NCBI GenBank assembly: GCA_033032865.1
Contig: JAWHQI010000166.1
Span: 1,054,001-1,118,000, forward strand
DNA: 64,000 nt
Origin: Dactylorhiza incarnata
Taxonomy: Eukaryota > Streptophyta > Magnoliopsida > Asparagales > Orchidaceae
Direction: 5' to 3'
The position numbers were made by a program, and so were the translations under genes. The notes under the pieces were generated by a model that was given only the letters and a program-made list of their open reading frames with translations, did not search any database and had not been told where the DNA came from. Below are positions 1 through 10,909 of the stretch, in pieces (position 1 is the stretch's first letter; each line of letters opens with the position of its first letter).

Positions 1-649
1 ACTATAAAGTATAAAAAGGGGCACAATGGGCGTCAACAACATGACACTAACCCATTGGCACCAACTAGTATGTCTGGGCACAAGAAGCAACAAAAAAACA
101 ACTACCTCACAGCAGCGGGGTGAACAACTACTAAAACTCTGAACTTCAGTCTACATCACTAGCCGCTACGACTCTGAACCTGAGGCATTCAATAAAACAA
201 AGAACGCCTCAGCAAGGAATTACAAGTGGCCAAAAAGTAAGCAGAAAGTAAATAAGGCAAAAGGGTACCAACCCAGGCCAGATTCACCGAAAGAAAAGCT
301 CCAAAACAAGGAACTAAACAAAACACCAAGTGCACCAAAAGAAAGTGTCATAAAGAGGAACAAGCAAGTTTCATTTATCTTGTTACATTAATTAAAGAGA
401 CTGATCAGCTCAAATTAAACGGGAGCGGTTACCTACCTCCGCTACCCAAAGCCCAAAACCAGGTGGGGGTGCCACTAGACCCAACCACCCAAACACGACT
501 ACCGTGCAAGGCTAAAGACAGTGGTTCTTAATAAGTTTAATCTTTAATTAGAACACGGGGCGTAACCCGGAATAACAACACCATAACACTCTAAGAATAG
601 GGTAATATATGAAGAAAATGGCCCAAAACTTTGATCAGAAGGTTCAGGG

Positions 650-1120
650 ATTTCTTGAGTAAGACTCTGTATTTCATGAGATGAAGTCTGTAATTTCATG
701 AGCGGAAGTCTGTAATTTCATGAGAGGAAGTCTGTAATTTCATGAGAGGAAGTCTGTAATTTCCTGAGAGGAAGTCTGTAATTTCATGAGAACCAATCTG
801 TAATTTCATGAGAGCCAGAGAGGATTTCTCGAGAGGCAGAATTGATTTCTCGAGAGGCAGAAAGGATTTCTCGAGAGCTAGAAATGATTTCTTGAGAGGC
901 AGAAATGATTTCTCGAGAGCCAGAAATGATTTCTCGAGAGCCAGAAATGATTTCTCGAGAGGCAGAAATGATTTCTCGAGAGCCAGAAATGATTTCTCGA
1001 GAGGCAGAAATGATTTCTCGAGAGGCAGAAATGATTTCTCGAGAGGCAGAAATGATTTCTCGAGAAGCAATAAGGATTTCTCGAGAAGAACTCTGTATTT
1101 CTCGAGAAGAAGCAAAAACC
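650..1120. repeat. Tandem array of 22-bp and 21-bp palindromic units in the LTR of A
   Basis: About seven 22-bp units built on ATTTCATGAG (650-806) pass directly into about fourteen 21-bp units built on ATTTCTCGAGAGGCAGAAATG (807-1120). Both cores, TCATGA and TCTCGAGA, are perfect palindromes. The array lies downstream of the TATA box in the minus-strand sense, so it would sit in the transcribed leader. The open frames it creates on both strands are low-complexity artefacts. Confidence 0.9.
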
Positions 1121-1629
1121 GAAATTTTCGAGTAAAAACTGATGATTTTCTTGACAGCAATTTAATAGTTAAGTATATAAGAGGAAGTTTGATGAATCAG
1201 GGGAGAACAATAAGGAGGTTATAGGTTTTACATGACAACAAATCAACACAAGGAGTAACATTCCAACAAAAGAGAGAAGAAAAGGAGTACCACTTGCCTC
1301 AAAACTTGCACAAGAACTAATCTCACCGCTCCGAAAGCTAAGGATCCGGCCAAGAACTCACCCGAGCACAAAACCTGAAACTTTTCGGATCAAAAGGAGG
1401 GGTTAGGTCACTACCAAAACTCCCAAAACTCCACGAAACGAGAAAAGCTTACCGCTAGAACGAAGATCTCGCCGAGAGCTTTCCAAAACTTCAAACCAAA
1501 CACGATTCCGACCACTACAGCCCTAGGAATCGCCGGTGAAATGTTCCACGAAACCTCGCTCTCGCTCTAACGCACGGCTGCTGCTTTTGATCGAGGAAGG
1601 GGAAGATGAATAGGAGGAGGAGATTTTAG

Positions 1630-1642
1630 GCTTATATATAAC
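1630..1642 (-). promoter_or_regulatory. TATA box of the element A LTR
   Basis: The minus strand reads GGTTATATATAAGCC here, a good plant TATA box, about 375 bp inside the LTR from its 5' end (2015). The same sequence recurs in the other LTR piece near 14957. Position and spacing suit the U3/R promoter. Confidence 0.6.
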
Positions 1643-2015
1643 CCTAAATTATTATTTAATTAATAAATAAATCCCCCAATTTACTTAAACTGCGAGGGCG
1701 ACCAAAACACCTCGGATTTCTACGAAATTCGCACCTTAACTAAAACACGGCGCTACGAATCCAACGGCGAAGTCAGAATTCAATTCCGACGGGCCAAACT
1801 CGGGCTAAAGCCTCCCGAAGCTAAAATCTTAATATCCACCCAAAATCTTTACTTTAACTCGAAACGATGCGAAATCTCGCACGCTCGATCTACAAGACAT
1901 ACTTTAACTAAGCTAAGGCTCAACACACTACTAGACGAGCTGACGTAATGCCCTTACACCAAAATTACATCACAGCGGGCACGTAAAATAATTAACGAAA
2001 ATCAGGGGCGTTACA

Positions 2016-2032
2016 GTCACTCCCCCTAAAAG
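2016..2032 (-). promoter_or_regulatory. Polypurine tract of element A
   Basis: The minus strand reads TTTTAGGGGGAGTGAC directly before the LTR start at 2015. A purine-rich run touching the 3' LTR is the plus-strand priming site of LTR retrotransposons. The same tract is at 45361-45374 in C. Confidence 0.8.
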
Positions 2033-2095
2033 GAAGTTTCGTCCCGAAACTTGGAATCCGAAGATCAAGAAAGATACAGAATCAAATTTAAAAGA

Positions 2096-4508
2096 TTAAC
2101 TGACAGAAGATTTACCCGAAATCTTAGAGAAGAGGCTAGGGTGAGTCTCTCTCATGGCAGACTCCAGCTCCCACGTCGCGCTTTCGACACCCTGATTCTT
2201 CCAAAGAACCTTAACCATCGGGATCGTCTTTTTTCGCAACACACGCTCCTGAGTCTCCAAGATTCGGACAGGCTCTTCGACATACGAAAGATTGGGCTGC
2301 AAAATGGGTACCGAATCAAGAACAAACCGATCGCTATGCAAACACTTCCTCAGCTGGCTCACGTGAAACACATCGTGAACATTAGGAAAGGAAGCAGTCA
2401 AATCCAATCTATACGCTGACACTCCGATGCGCTCAACAATCTGAAAAGGTCCCACATACCGGGGATCCAACTTGTGGTTCCTTCCAAACCTCTTAACACC
2501 TGGCATCGGAGAAACTTTCAAGAACACCCTGTCTCCAACGGCAAACTCTAAATCCACTCTTTTTCGATTCGCATACTTCTCATACCGCTCCTGAGCAATG
2601 CGGAGCTTCTCGCGGATATGAGTCACAGCAGCATTCATCTCTTCCAAAGCCTCTGGGCCTAGCAAAGGACTCTCACCAACCTCGGCCCAAAACAACGGAG
2701 TCCGACAACGCCTCCCATACAGAGCCTCAAACGGGGCCATTTGTAGGCTTTCTTGATAACTGTTGTTATACGCGAACTCCATCAACCCAAGCCGCTTATC
2801 CCAAGCTCCACCATGATCTAAGATATAGCACCTTATCATATCTTCCAAAATTTGATTTACTCTTTCTGTCTGACCATTGGTCTGGGGATGATAAGCGGTA
2901 GAGTACCTAAGGTCAGTACCCAAGGCTCCCTGCAAACTCTGCCAGAAACAAGACGTGTACCTCGAGTCTCGGTCCGACACAATGCTCACAGGCACACCAT
3001 GCAATCTGATAACTTCATCCAAATACAGTTCTGCTATTTTCTCCATCGAGTATCCAATCTTAAAGGGCGCAAAGTGAGCACACTTTGTCAAGCGATCTAC
3101 TATAACCCACACGAGTCATGACCACTGGGAGATCTCGGCAAACCGGTAATGAAGTCCATCGAAATACTCTCCCACTTCCAGCTGGGAATATCTAACGGGT
3201 TCAACTTACCTCCAGGCCTCTTATGATCTGCTTTCACGCGCTGACAAGTTAAACATTCTGACACATACATTGCTATATCATTCTTCATACCTGACCACCA
3301 AACGATCTGCTTCAGATCTTTATACATTTTCGTGGAACCAGGATGATAGGAAACATTAGAATCATGCGCCTCGCTACAGATCTTTGTCCAAATTTCTTCC
3401 AACGCGGGGACGCAATATCTACCTCGGTGACTCAAAGTATCCTTATCATCGATCGAAAAATCTGGCAATTCTCCTTTTTCAGTTCTACTTCGAAGATGCT
3501 GCAAGTCAGGATCTTCCTTCTGATGCATCCTAGTAAGGGCAATCCAAGAAGGCTCTTCAGCCTCTAAGCTTGAGGGTGCGGTACAACTACCGACTGAGAT
3601 ATCCATCAACATAAACTCCTCTACTAAGGACTGCACTGAGAGATTGAAGATATGCGCGGTTTTCCGGCTCAGGGCATCGGCCACCACATTAGCCTTACCC
3701 GGATGGTACAGAATATCTACTTCATAATCCGCCACATACTCCAACCACCTCCGCTGGCGCAGATTCAGCTCCTTCTGGGTGAAGACATACTTCAGACTTT
3801 TATGATCCGTGAAAATCTTGCATGACACTCCATATAACAGGTGTCTCCAAAGCTTCAAAGCATAGATCACTGCGGCGAATTCTAAGTCATGCGTAGGGTA
3901 ATTCTTTTCATGAACTTTCAATTGTCTAGACCCATAAGAAATCACCTTCCCTTCTTGCATCAACACACATCCCAGTCTAATGTGAGACGCGTCTACATAA
4001 ACTGCATACTCGACTCCTTCGATCGGCAAGGCCAACATCGGAGCACTACACAAACGCCTCTTCAATTCCTGAAAGGCCTCTTCGCACTTATCGCTCCAAA
4101 CAAAAGCAGTATTCTTCTGGGTAAGCTTAGACAAGGGTGCGGACAGCACTAAAAATCCTTGGACAAATCTCCTGTAGTACCCGGCCAACCCTAAGAAACT
4201 CCTTATCTCATTAGGTGTTGAAGGCGTCTTCCAATCCAACACAGCAGAAATCTTAGCGGGGTCTACAGTAATTTCGTCCTTGTTCACCACATGCCCCAGG
4301 AAGGACACCTGAGAAAGCCAGAATTCGCACTTACTCAGCTTCGCATACAACTTGTGCTCTCTAAGAGTAGACAATACTAAGCGCAAATGCGTAGCATGCT
4401 CCTCAGCACTTCTAGAATAAACCAGCACATCATCTATGAATACCACAACAAAATGGTCCAGAAAATCCTTGAACACGCGGTTCATCATGTCCATAAATGC
4501 AGAGGGTG
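2096..4508 (-). pseudogene. Element A pol, 3' half: RT C-terminus, RNase H, integrase, chromodomain
   Basis: Pol polyprotein fragment of a chromovirus. The first frame (4494 down to 3100, 464 codons) opens at the RT active site FIDD (residues 19-22), then has RNase H with [15 protein letters not shown] and VADALSRK, then the integrase zinc-finger region. The second frame (3112 to 2096, 338 codons) has the integrase core with VSDRDSRY and HPQTNGQTERVN, and ends in a chromodomain-like segment (YVEEPVRILETQERVLR ... VLWKNQG). The two frames are joined by a single-base loss near 3105, where C reads through. The frames are otherwise free of stops, so this copy is fairly young. The N-terminal RT half is cut off by element B at 4508. 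Confidence 0.9.
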
Positions 4509-5789
4509 TGATATTTAATTTGGTAGGTTTTGAAATTTAGTGAAGGGTTAAGATTTTCTCCAAAACTATATCCGATAAAGGCAAGTGTACCTTATCGTCT
4601 ATAGTATAGGATATTTAGGAATATCAAGGTCGTATTCCACGGGGCGCGTTGATTACTTCTACTTCGAGGAAAATCACTATTATTTTATCGACAAAAATTT
4701 GAGGTGGTTTGTTTTCGCTTAACTAAAATTAAAACTAAATTCAAACTAAATGAAAAGCTTGAACATTTCATGAAAAGAAAGAGAAATTGACATTGCATAA
4801 AAAAGAGAACATTACTAAGGAGAGAAAAATTTAACCTTGCATGAAAAGGAAGAAATTACTTAAGGAGAAAAAGAACATGAAAGAGAAAACTAGTTTTATT
4901 GAAAATCAAAGAACTATTACAAGCCTTAAATTAAGAGTGCAAGGCTAAGGAAAATGAAAGTTGCGAGCTTAAGAAAACTAGTACACGAAAGTTACACTAC
5001 AACATTGCATGAAAAAGGGAAGGAGGAGAACATGAAAGCCTTAAGAAACATGAACATTAACTTGAAAAACTCACTCTCAGCTCTAACAGCACCTCCCCAT
5101 CTCCAAATTTCTGAACCCTGGACTCAAGGAGAGCCTCTGAATTTATAGGCAAAATTTTCAAGTTACACGCCCTCGGTCATGGGCGTGTCCAAGGGCATGT
5201 AATCACTGTAACATTGGATCCGGCAGCGGCGTGGGCTTGGCGTGACGGCGGGAGAAAATCGGACATGTCACGGGCGTGACATATGGGTCACGGGTGTGAC
5301 TCAGGACGGCTTCATTTAATGCGGCATGGGCTAGGCAGACCGCGCGACGGCGTGCTTGGATCACGCGGGAAGGTCACGGGCGTGACTTTGGGTCACGGGC
5401 GTGACTTTGGTTGACTTCTCAACGGCAACTTCTCATCTCGACGGCAGCTCCACGTGGCAGATTCTAATATTACACGCCCATGGTCACGGGCGTGACTTTG
5501 GGTCACGGGCGTGACCTGGGGCGTGACTGGGTGTGGACTAGCTCAACAGCACGGCATCGACCTGGACTGGTCTACAAGTTACACGCCCTTGGTCTCGGGC
5601 GTGACCGAGGGCGTGTAATGCAATATTTTCCCAATTTGTCCAAAAATCTGCAAATATTAAAATTAGGCTAAGTTAGAATCAAAATTACAAAAAGAACTAC
5701 TTATAACCTAAATTTGACATAAAATAGAGAATTCATATTAAATATTTACAAGATTTTCTATTAAAAAGTTATAAAAATACTACTTATCA
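4509..5789 (-). repeat. 3' LTR of element B
   Basis: 1281 bp, plus-strand ends TGATAT and TTATCA. Nearly identical to 12904-14184, with about a dozen or so differences by eye. On the minus strand it holds a CTATAAATTC TATA box near 5143-5152 and, upstream of it, a dense array of GTCACGGGCGTGAC palindromes. No coding sequence is supported; a 64-codon frame at 4954-5148 recurs in the other LTR only because the LTRs are copies. Confidence 0.93.
5155..5620. repeat. GTCACGGGCGTGAC palindrome array in the B LTR (U3)
   Basis: At least six near-perfect copies of GTCACGGGYGTGAC (arms GTCACG and CGTGAC around GG) plus several half-sites (TACACGCCC, GGGCGTGTAA) within 470 bp. The array lies upstream of the TATA box on the minus strand. 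The second LTR has it at about 13555-14015. Confidence 0.85.
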
Positions 5790-7415
5790 AATACCCCCAT
5801 ACTTGAGGTTTTGCTATTCCAGAGCAAAAGTGTGAGACATTATTTATAAGACATCCTTAAAAAAAATTTAATTTAAAACTAAAATTTCATTTAACCAAAA
5901 GTTAAGTTAAGAGTAAATTCAAGGGGGAGTTAAGTCCTAAATTATGATGATGATTTGAAAAGAGGGAAAAATGTTTAGGCAATAACTTCTCAAGAAAATT
6001 AAGTAGTTTGACAAAATTGTAGAAATTATAAAACTAAATTAAATTAAAATTATAAGAACTCTATCTTAAAAGAATCTTAAGGAAAAGTAAATTACTAAAT
6101 ATTGCTCTCTCCATAATTTTCAACTAAAACTAGAACAATGATAATTGGCTAAGGGGGATTTCATAAAATTTGGCATAAGAAGAGAAATTTTTGAATGGAG
6201 GAAATGGAATTTATCATGAAATTTCCTTCTCTTTTTTTTTCTTACTCTTTTTTTTTTCTCTTCTAATAAAAACCAAAATGTATATGGTTTAGGAGTAATG
6301 AATTTTATCCTCTTACTCCATGCCATATAATCTTTTCAAATATTTTGGGTGTATATGTTTTAGGGAATAATGAATTTTATCCTCTTATTCCCATAACATA
6401 TAATCTTTTAATACATTTTTTTTATGCCATCAAAGGGGTAGGGTAGGGGAAGAAAAAAAAAATCTAGCTAGCTTTAAATCATATTGAGAGCAAATTCTAG
6501 TAAAATTAAAAATTCCTAAGATCTAAGAAGTTAGAAGGAAATATAATTAAAATCTAAAGAGGTTTAGGAAATTTACTACAAAATGAAGCCATTTAAAAAT
6601 AAAAAGAGAAGTAATGCTAACAAAATTCTCTAATCAATTTAAAATCATAAGATGATTCTTAAATCAAAATTACCTCAAATTTAAAATTAACAAACTATGA
6701 TAAGCAAAATTTCAGCCAATTAAAAACTTAAACATGCTTATAAACATTCTCAACTAGATTTCTAAGAAATCACAAAAACAACAAGGAGGGAAATAAGAAT
6801 TTTTTGGAATTTTTGATATTATCTTTTTTTTGAATTTTTCTCATTAAAAACTATTTACAAAGAAAGGGAACTAGCTTTAAAACTTAAAAAAAAAAAAAAT
6901 TTTTTTGCAAGTCTTGGACTTCCCAAGGGCTACCCGGTGAAGGGTTCGCAAGGTACTAGGAGGTGTGATGGGATAAAATCCCAAACGTCCCTTTCCAAGA
7001 TTTAAATTTTTCTGTTTTCTATTTTTTTTTAGTTTTTGGGTTTTACAAGTGCTAAAATAGAAGAAAACATAAGAAAAAATATATTTTTTTTTTGTTTTGA
7101 AAATTTTCTGATTTAACAACTATTTAAAAAAAACTATTTACACCCCCATACTTAAAGTTAAACATTGTCCCCAATGTTTAAAACTAAGTATGAAGTAAAG
7201 GAAAAAAGAAGTGCAAAACAAAAAAAAAAAGGAAATGCATGATAAAAGAGAAGGAAGAAAGAGAAGGGGCTTCCCTGATTTTTGAAGTTTGCGCGGGGAA
7301 GCGACGATTACCTACAAAATATATTAAAGAACAAGAGAAGACAAAAAAAAGATAACTTTGGGGTGCCTCCCAAAAGCGCTTTGTTTAAGGTCGCGTAGCT
7401 TGACCCACTTGCCGG
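5790..7415 (-). other. Element B 3' untranslated region, no env-like gene
   Basis: A 1.6-kb A/T-rich stretch between the pol stop and the 3' LTR, with poly-A and poly-T runs. Athila elements often carry an env-like frame here; I see none of convincing length or composition. The purine tract touching the LTR (minus strand CCTCAAGTATGGGGGTATT, 5790-5808) is repeated in variant form at 7141-7157. Confidence 0.6.
7141..7180 (-). promoter_or_regulatory. Second purine tract plus hairpin downstream of B pol
   Basis: The minus strand CTTTAAGTATGGGGGTGT (7141-7157) is a near copy of the LTR-adjacent purine tract CCTCAAGTATGGGGGTATT. It is followed by a perfect stem TAAACATTG / CAATGTTTA (7159-7167 and 7172-7180) with a 4-base loop. 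It may be an extra priming site or a duplicate of the 3' end; the function is inferred only. Confidence 0.4.
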
Positions 7416-10073
7416 TCATATTAAAGGTTGAAAAACAATTGAATCACTCTTTTCATTTGGTAACTCTCCCGGAAGATATAATTTAAGGCGGTGCCCGTTA
7501 ACTTTGAAGGTACATTTTTCCGGGTGGGAAATTAAAATTGTCTCATAGGACCAAACCTCTTTAACAATAAAGGGTCCGGTCCATCGGGATTTTAGTTTTC
7601 CCGGAAAAAGGCGAAGGCGGGAATTATAAAGGAGGACGAGATCGCCCGGCGAAAAAGTTTTTGGAAATTTTATATGCTTATCGTGATAAAACTTTGTTCG
7701 CTCCTTATATAATTTGTTACTCTCATACGCATTCGCTCTCCACTCATCTAATTCGTTCATTTGAAATTTTCTTTGTTCGCCCGCTAAAGTAGAATCAAGA
7801 TTTAAAAATTTAAGCGCCCAAAATGCGCGGTGTTCTAATTCGACCGGAAGGTGGCAAGCCTTGCCATAGACCATTCGATATGGTGTACAACCGATAGCGG
7901 TCTTGTACGCCGTTCGATAGGCCCATAGCGCGTCATCGAGCTTTATTGCCCAATCCTTCCGATTAATAGAAACTGTTTTTTCTAAGATTCGTTTTAATTC
8001 TCGATTAACGACTTCAACTTGGCCGCTCGTTTGTGGGTGATATGCAGTGGATAATTTGTGCGTGACACCATATTTTGCTAAGATTTTTGTGAATTGAGTA
8101 TTGCAAAAATGGGTGCCCCGATCACTCACAATAGCGCGCGGAGTGCCAAATCGAGAGAATAATTTTTTTAAAAAGTTAACGACGACTCGCGCATCGTTGG
8201 TGGGGAGAGCTTGCGCTTCCGCCCACCTCGACACGTAGTCGACCGCTACTAGAATATACTTATTTGAAAACGAAGGAGGGAGAGGACCAACGAAATCAAT
8301 GCCCCAAAGATCGAAAATTTCGCATTCTAAGAAAATATTTTGGGGCATCTCATCCCGGCGAGAGATGTTGCCCGACCGCTGGCAGCTGTCGCAAGTACTC
8401 ACAAGGGTGTGAGCATCTTTGAAGAGCGAGGGCCAATAAAAGCCCGCCTCCAGCGCCTTCCTCGCGGTTCGGTTTGAATGATAATGGCCACCGGATGGTC
8501 CCTCGTGACAATGTCGTAAAATTTTAAGACCCTCCTCACTCGAGACGCATCGTCTCACCACTTGGTCTGCGCATACACGGAATAAAAAGGGGTCCTCCCA
8601 AAAGTAATTCTTTAAATCAGAAAAGAATTTCTTCTTTTGCTGACTCGAGAATTCTTTCGGCAGGACCCGGGCTACTAAATAGTTAGCCAGATCTGCAAAC
8701 CAGGGGGTAGACGACGAATTAATATTTTCGAGAGCGAGGAGGCGCTCTTCGGGAAATTTATCATCGATGTCAGATTCTATCAAAACTTCCGAGGCGGGGT
8801 TTTCTAAACGGGAGAGATGATCGGCCGCCAAGTTTTCGGCCCCCCTTTTGTCCCGGATCTCTAAGTCAAACTCCTGCAAGAGGAGGATCCATCGCAAAAG
8901 ACGAGGCTTGGCGTCCGATTTGCTTAAAAAATACCTAAGTGCGGAGTGATCCGTGAAGACAATAACTTTTGAGAGGGTGATATATGACCTAAACTTATCG
9001 AAGGCAAAAACGATCGCTAGAAGCTCCTTTTCGGTTGTGGTGTAATTCGCTTGTGCCGACGTGAGTGTTTTGCTCGCATAATAAATAGGGTGGAAATACT
9101 TACTCACCCGTTGGCCTAAAACGGCACCAACCGCAATGTCACTCGCGTCGCACATGATTTCAAAAGGGAGCGACCAATCCGGCGCGACTAGAATCGGGGA
9201 GTTTATAAGTTTCTCTTTGATGAGTTTAAAAGCCAAATGGCATTCATCGCTAAAAATAAACGAGGATTCTTTTTCAAGAAGGTGGGTTAACGGCTTTGTG
9301 ATTTTTGAAAAATTCTGTATAAAGCGCCGATAAAACCCCGCGTGGCCTAGGAAACTACGAATAGCTTTTACGTTTGTTGGAGGGGGAAGTTTTTCAATCA
9401 CTTCGATCTTGGCCTTATCGACCTCGATCCCCATGCCCGAAATTTTATGGCCAAGGACTAATCCTTCCTTGACCATAAAATGGCATTTTTCCCAATTAAG
9501 CGCTAAATTTGTTTCCTCACATCGCTGCAACACGCGCTCGAGATTTTTTAAACAATTTTCAAAAGAACTCCCGTATACGGAAAAATCGTCCATAAATACT
9601 TCCATCACCTCCTCCACTAACTCGTCAAAAATTGCCAGCATACATCTTTGGAATGTAGCTGGCGCGTTACAAAGACCGAATGGCATCCTTCGATAAGCGA
9701 AGGTGCCAAAGGGACAAGTGAAAGTGGTTTTCTCTTGGTCGTCGGGCGAAATCGGAATTTGGAAGTATCCCGACAAACCATCGAGAAAACAGTAGTAGGA
9801 GTGACCCGAAAGGCGTTCTAAAATTTGGTCGATAAATGGTAGAGGGAAATGATCCTTACGGGTGGCATCATTTAATTTCCGATAGTCGATGCACATCCGC
9901 CAACCTGTAACAGTACGGGTTGGGATCAATTCGTTATTTTCGTTCACAACTACCGTAACACCACCTTTCTTTGGCACGACATGTACTGGGCTAACCCAAG
10001 TACTGTCCGATATCGGGTAGATGATTCCCACGTCCAGAAGTTTTATAACTTCGGCCTTAATGACTTCTTTCAT
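7416..10073 (-). CDS. Element B pol: reverse transcriptase, RNase H, integrase
   Basis: 885 uninterrupted codons from the first Met; the frame stays open upstream to about 10220 and includes the linker [17 protein letters not shown] before RT. RT spans about residues 1-250 with active site FMDD (160-163). RNase H follows with CDAS (Asp309), FTDH (Asp375) and AADHLSR (Asp418). The integrase zinc finger ([12 protein letters not shown] ... CDSC, about 521-564) precedes the DDE core: Asp593, Asp651 in VSDRGTH, and Glu687 in [13 protein letters not shown]. There is no chromodomain, as expected for Athila. All catalytic residues are present, so the enzyme part looks potentially functional, but a frameshift separates it from the protease frame near 10215. 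Together with the gag lesions this leaves the element probably inactive. Confidence 0.92.
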   Translation of the reverse strand: MKEVIKAEVIKLLDVGIIYPISDSTWVSPVHVVPKKGGVTVVVNENNELIPTRTVTGWRMCIDYRKLNDATRKDHFPLPFIDQILERLSGHSYYCFLDGLSGYFQIPISPDDQEKTTFTCPFGTFAYRRMPFGLCNAPATFQRCMLAIFDELVEEVMEVFMDDFSVYGSSFENCLKNLERVLQRCEETNLALNWEKCHFMVKEGLVLGHKISGMGIEVDKAKIEVIEKLPPPTNVKAIRSFLGHAGFYRRFIQNFSKITKPLTHLLEKESSFIFSDECHLAFKLIKEKLINSPILVAPDWSLPFEIMCDASDIAVGAVLGQRVSKYFHPIYYASKTLTSAQANYTTTEKELLAIVFAFDKFRSYITLSKVIVFTDHSALRYFLSKSDAKPRLLRWILLLQEFDLEIRDKRGAENLAADHLSRLENPASEVLIESDIDDKFPEERLLALENINSSSTPWFADLANYLVARVLPKEFSSQQKKKFFSDLKNYFWEDPFLFRVCADQVVRRCVSSEEGLKILRHCHEGPSGGHYHSNRTARKALEAGFYWPSLFKDAHTLVSTCDSCQRSGNISRRDEMPQNIFLECEIFDLWGIDFVGPLPPSFSNKYILVAVDYVSRWAEAQALPTNDARVVVNFLKKLFSRFGTPRAIVSDRGTHFCNTQFTKILAKYGVTHKLSTAYHPQTSGQVEVVNRELKRILEKTVSINRKDWAIKLDDALWAYRTAYKTAIGCTPYRMVYGKACHLPVELEHRAFWALKFLNLDSTLAGEQRKFQMNELDEWRANAYESNKLYKERTKFYHDKHIKFPKTFSPGDLVLLYNSRLRLFPGKLKSRWTGPFIVKEVWSYETILISHPEKCTFKVNGHRLKLYLPGELPNEKSDSIVFQPLI

Positions 10074-10213
10074 GTTAGGGTTTAGCCGTCGTTGAGGCTG
10101 GACTGAATTTCGGGAATTATCTTCGAGAAATATTTTATGAGTGCAGAAAGATGGGTTTATACCCTTAATGTCCGATAATTGCCACGCAATTGCGTGGCGG
10201 TGCTTTCTTAAGA

Positions 10214-10909
10214 CTATGTCAACTCAGAAATTTCTGAGTTGCTAAGATCGGATGAAATGATGACGGGTAGCTTAGACTCTTTTTCCAAAAACAAGTATTT
10301 AAGGTGAGGGGGGAGTTGTTTCAACTCTAATTCGGGTGGTTCTTCATAAGAAGTCTTGATTTTTAATTTTTCTAAAAATAATGGTTCGGGTGGTGTGGGG
10401 TGAGAGACTTCTTCTTCATCGCAAAAGAGCTCTACGGGCTCGGAATCACTATTCGCCGATGAAACTAACTCGAGGGATGAATCGAACTCACAACACTCTT
10501 CTAAGTAAAAACATGAATCGTCATTTTCTAGCGTGTTCCGCATCGAGGAATTTATGCCGAAAGTAACTTCATCGTCTCCAACCCGTAGGAGGAGCTTTCC
10601 GTTACTTACGTCGATAATAGCGCGGGAGGTGGCAAGGAAGGGGCGGCCGAGTATGAGGGGTACTTCGGCATCCTCTTCGATGTCAAGAATGACAAAATCC
10701 ACCGGGAAGATGAATTTGTCAACCTTGACGAGCACGTCCTCCACTATTCCTATCGGATATTTTAAAGAACGATCCGCTAATTGGATACTCATTCGAGTGG
10801 GCCTTGGATTTCCTAGACCTAACTTTTTGAACAAAGAAAACGGCATAAGGTTGATGCTTGCTCCAAGATCCGCTAAGGCGTGTTTTACTAACGAATTGCC
10901 AAAAAACAT
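10214..10909 (-). CDS. Element B aspartic protease
   Basis: 231 codons, in a different frame from both gag and RT. It has the retropepsin active site as DLGAS (about residues 16-20) followed by a protease-like core and the ILGRPFL motif, with an acidic C-terminal tail. It processes the Gag-Pol polyprotein. Upstream it joins the gag frame in a T6 run near 10905-10912, where one base appears to be missing. Downstream it stops at 10214-10216, next to where the RT frame opens. These breaks could be decay or sequencing indels; both sit at plausible slippage points. Confidence 0.8.
   Translation of the reverse strand: MFFGNSLVKHALADLGASINLMPFSLFKKLGLGNPRPTRMSIQLADRSLKYPIGIVEDVLVKVDKFIFPVDFVILDIEEDAEVPLILGRPFLATSRAIIDVSNGKLLLRVGDDEVTFGINSSMRNTLENDDSCFYLEECCEFDSSLELVSSANSDSEPVELFCDEEEVSHPTPPEPLFLEKLKIKTSYEEPPELELKQLPPHLKYLFLEKESKLPVIISSDLSNSEISELT

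Larger units (their letters stand above)
1..2015 (-). repeat. 3' LTR of element A (partial)
   Basis: Reverse complement starts TGTAACGCCCCTGATTTTCG at 2015 and runs off the window at 1. It matches 14185-15337 along 841-2015 with few differences and is related to the LTR of C at 45375. It holds a TATA box near 1635 and a palindromic tandem array at 650-1120. No protein gene is supported inside it. Confidence 0.9.

Noticed and set aside
650..1120. CRISPR-like regular repeat array
   Set aside because: No unique spacers, eukaryotic LTR context; it is a simple tandem repeat.
696..1224. Long repetitive open frames on both strands of the CTCGAG array
   Set aside because: 21- and 22-bp units give open frames on several strands at once; low-complexity peptides, inside an LTR.
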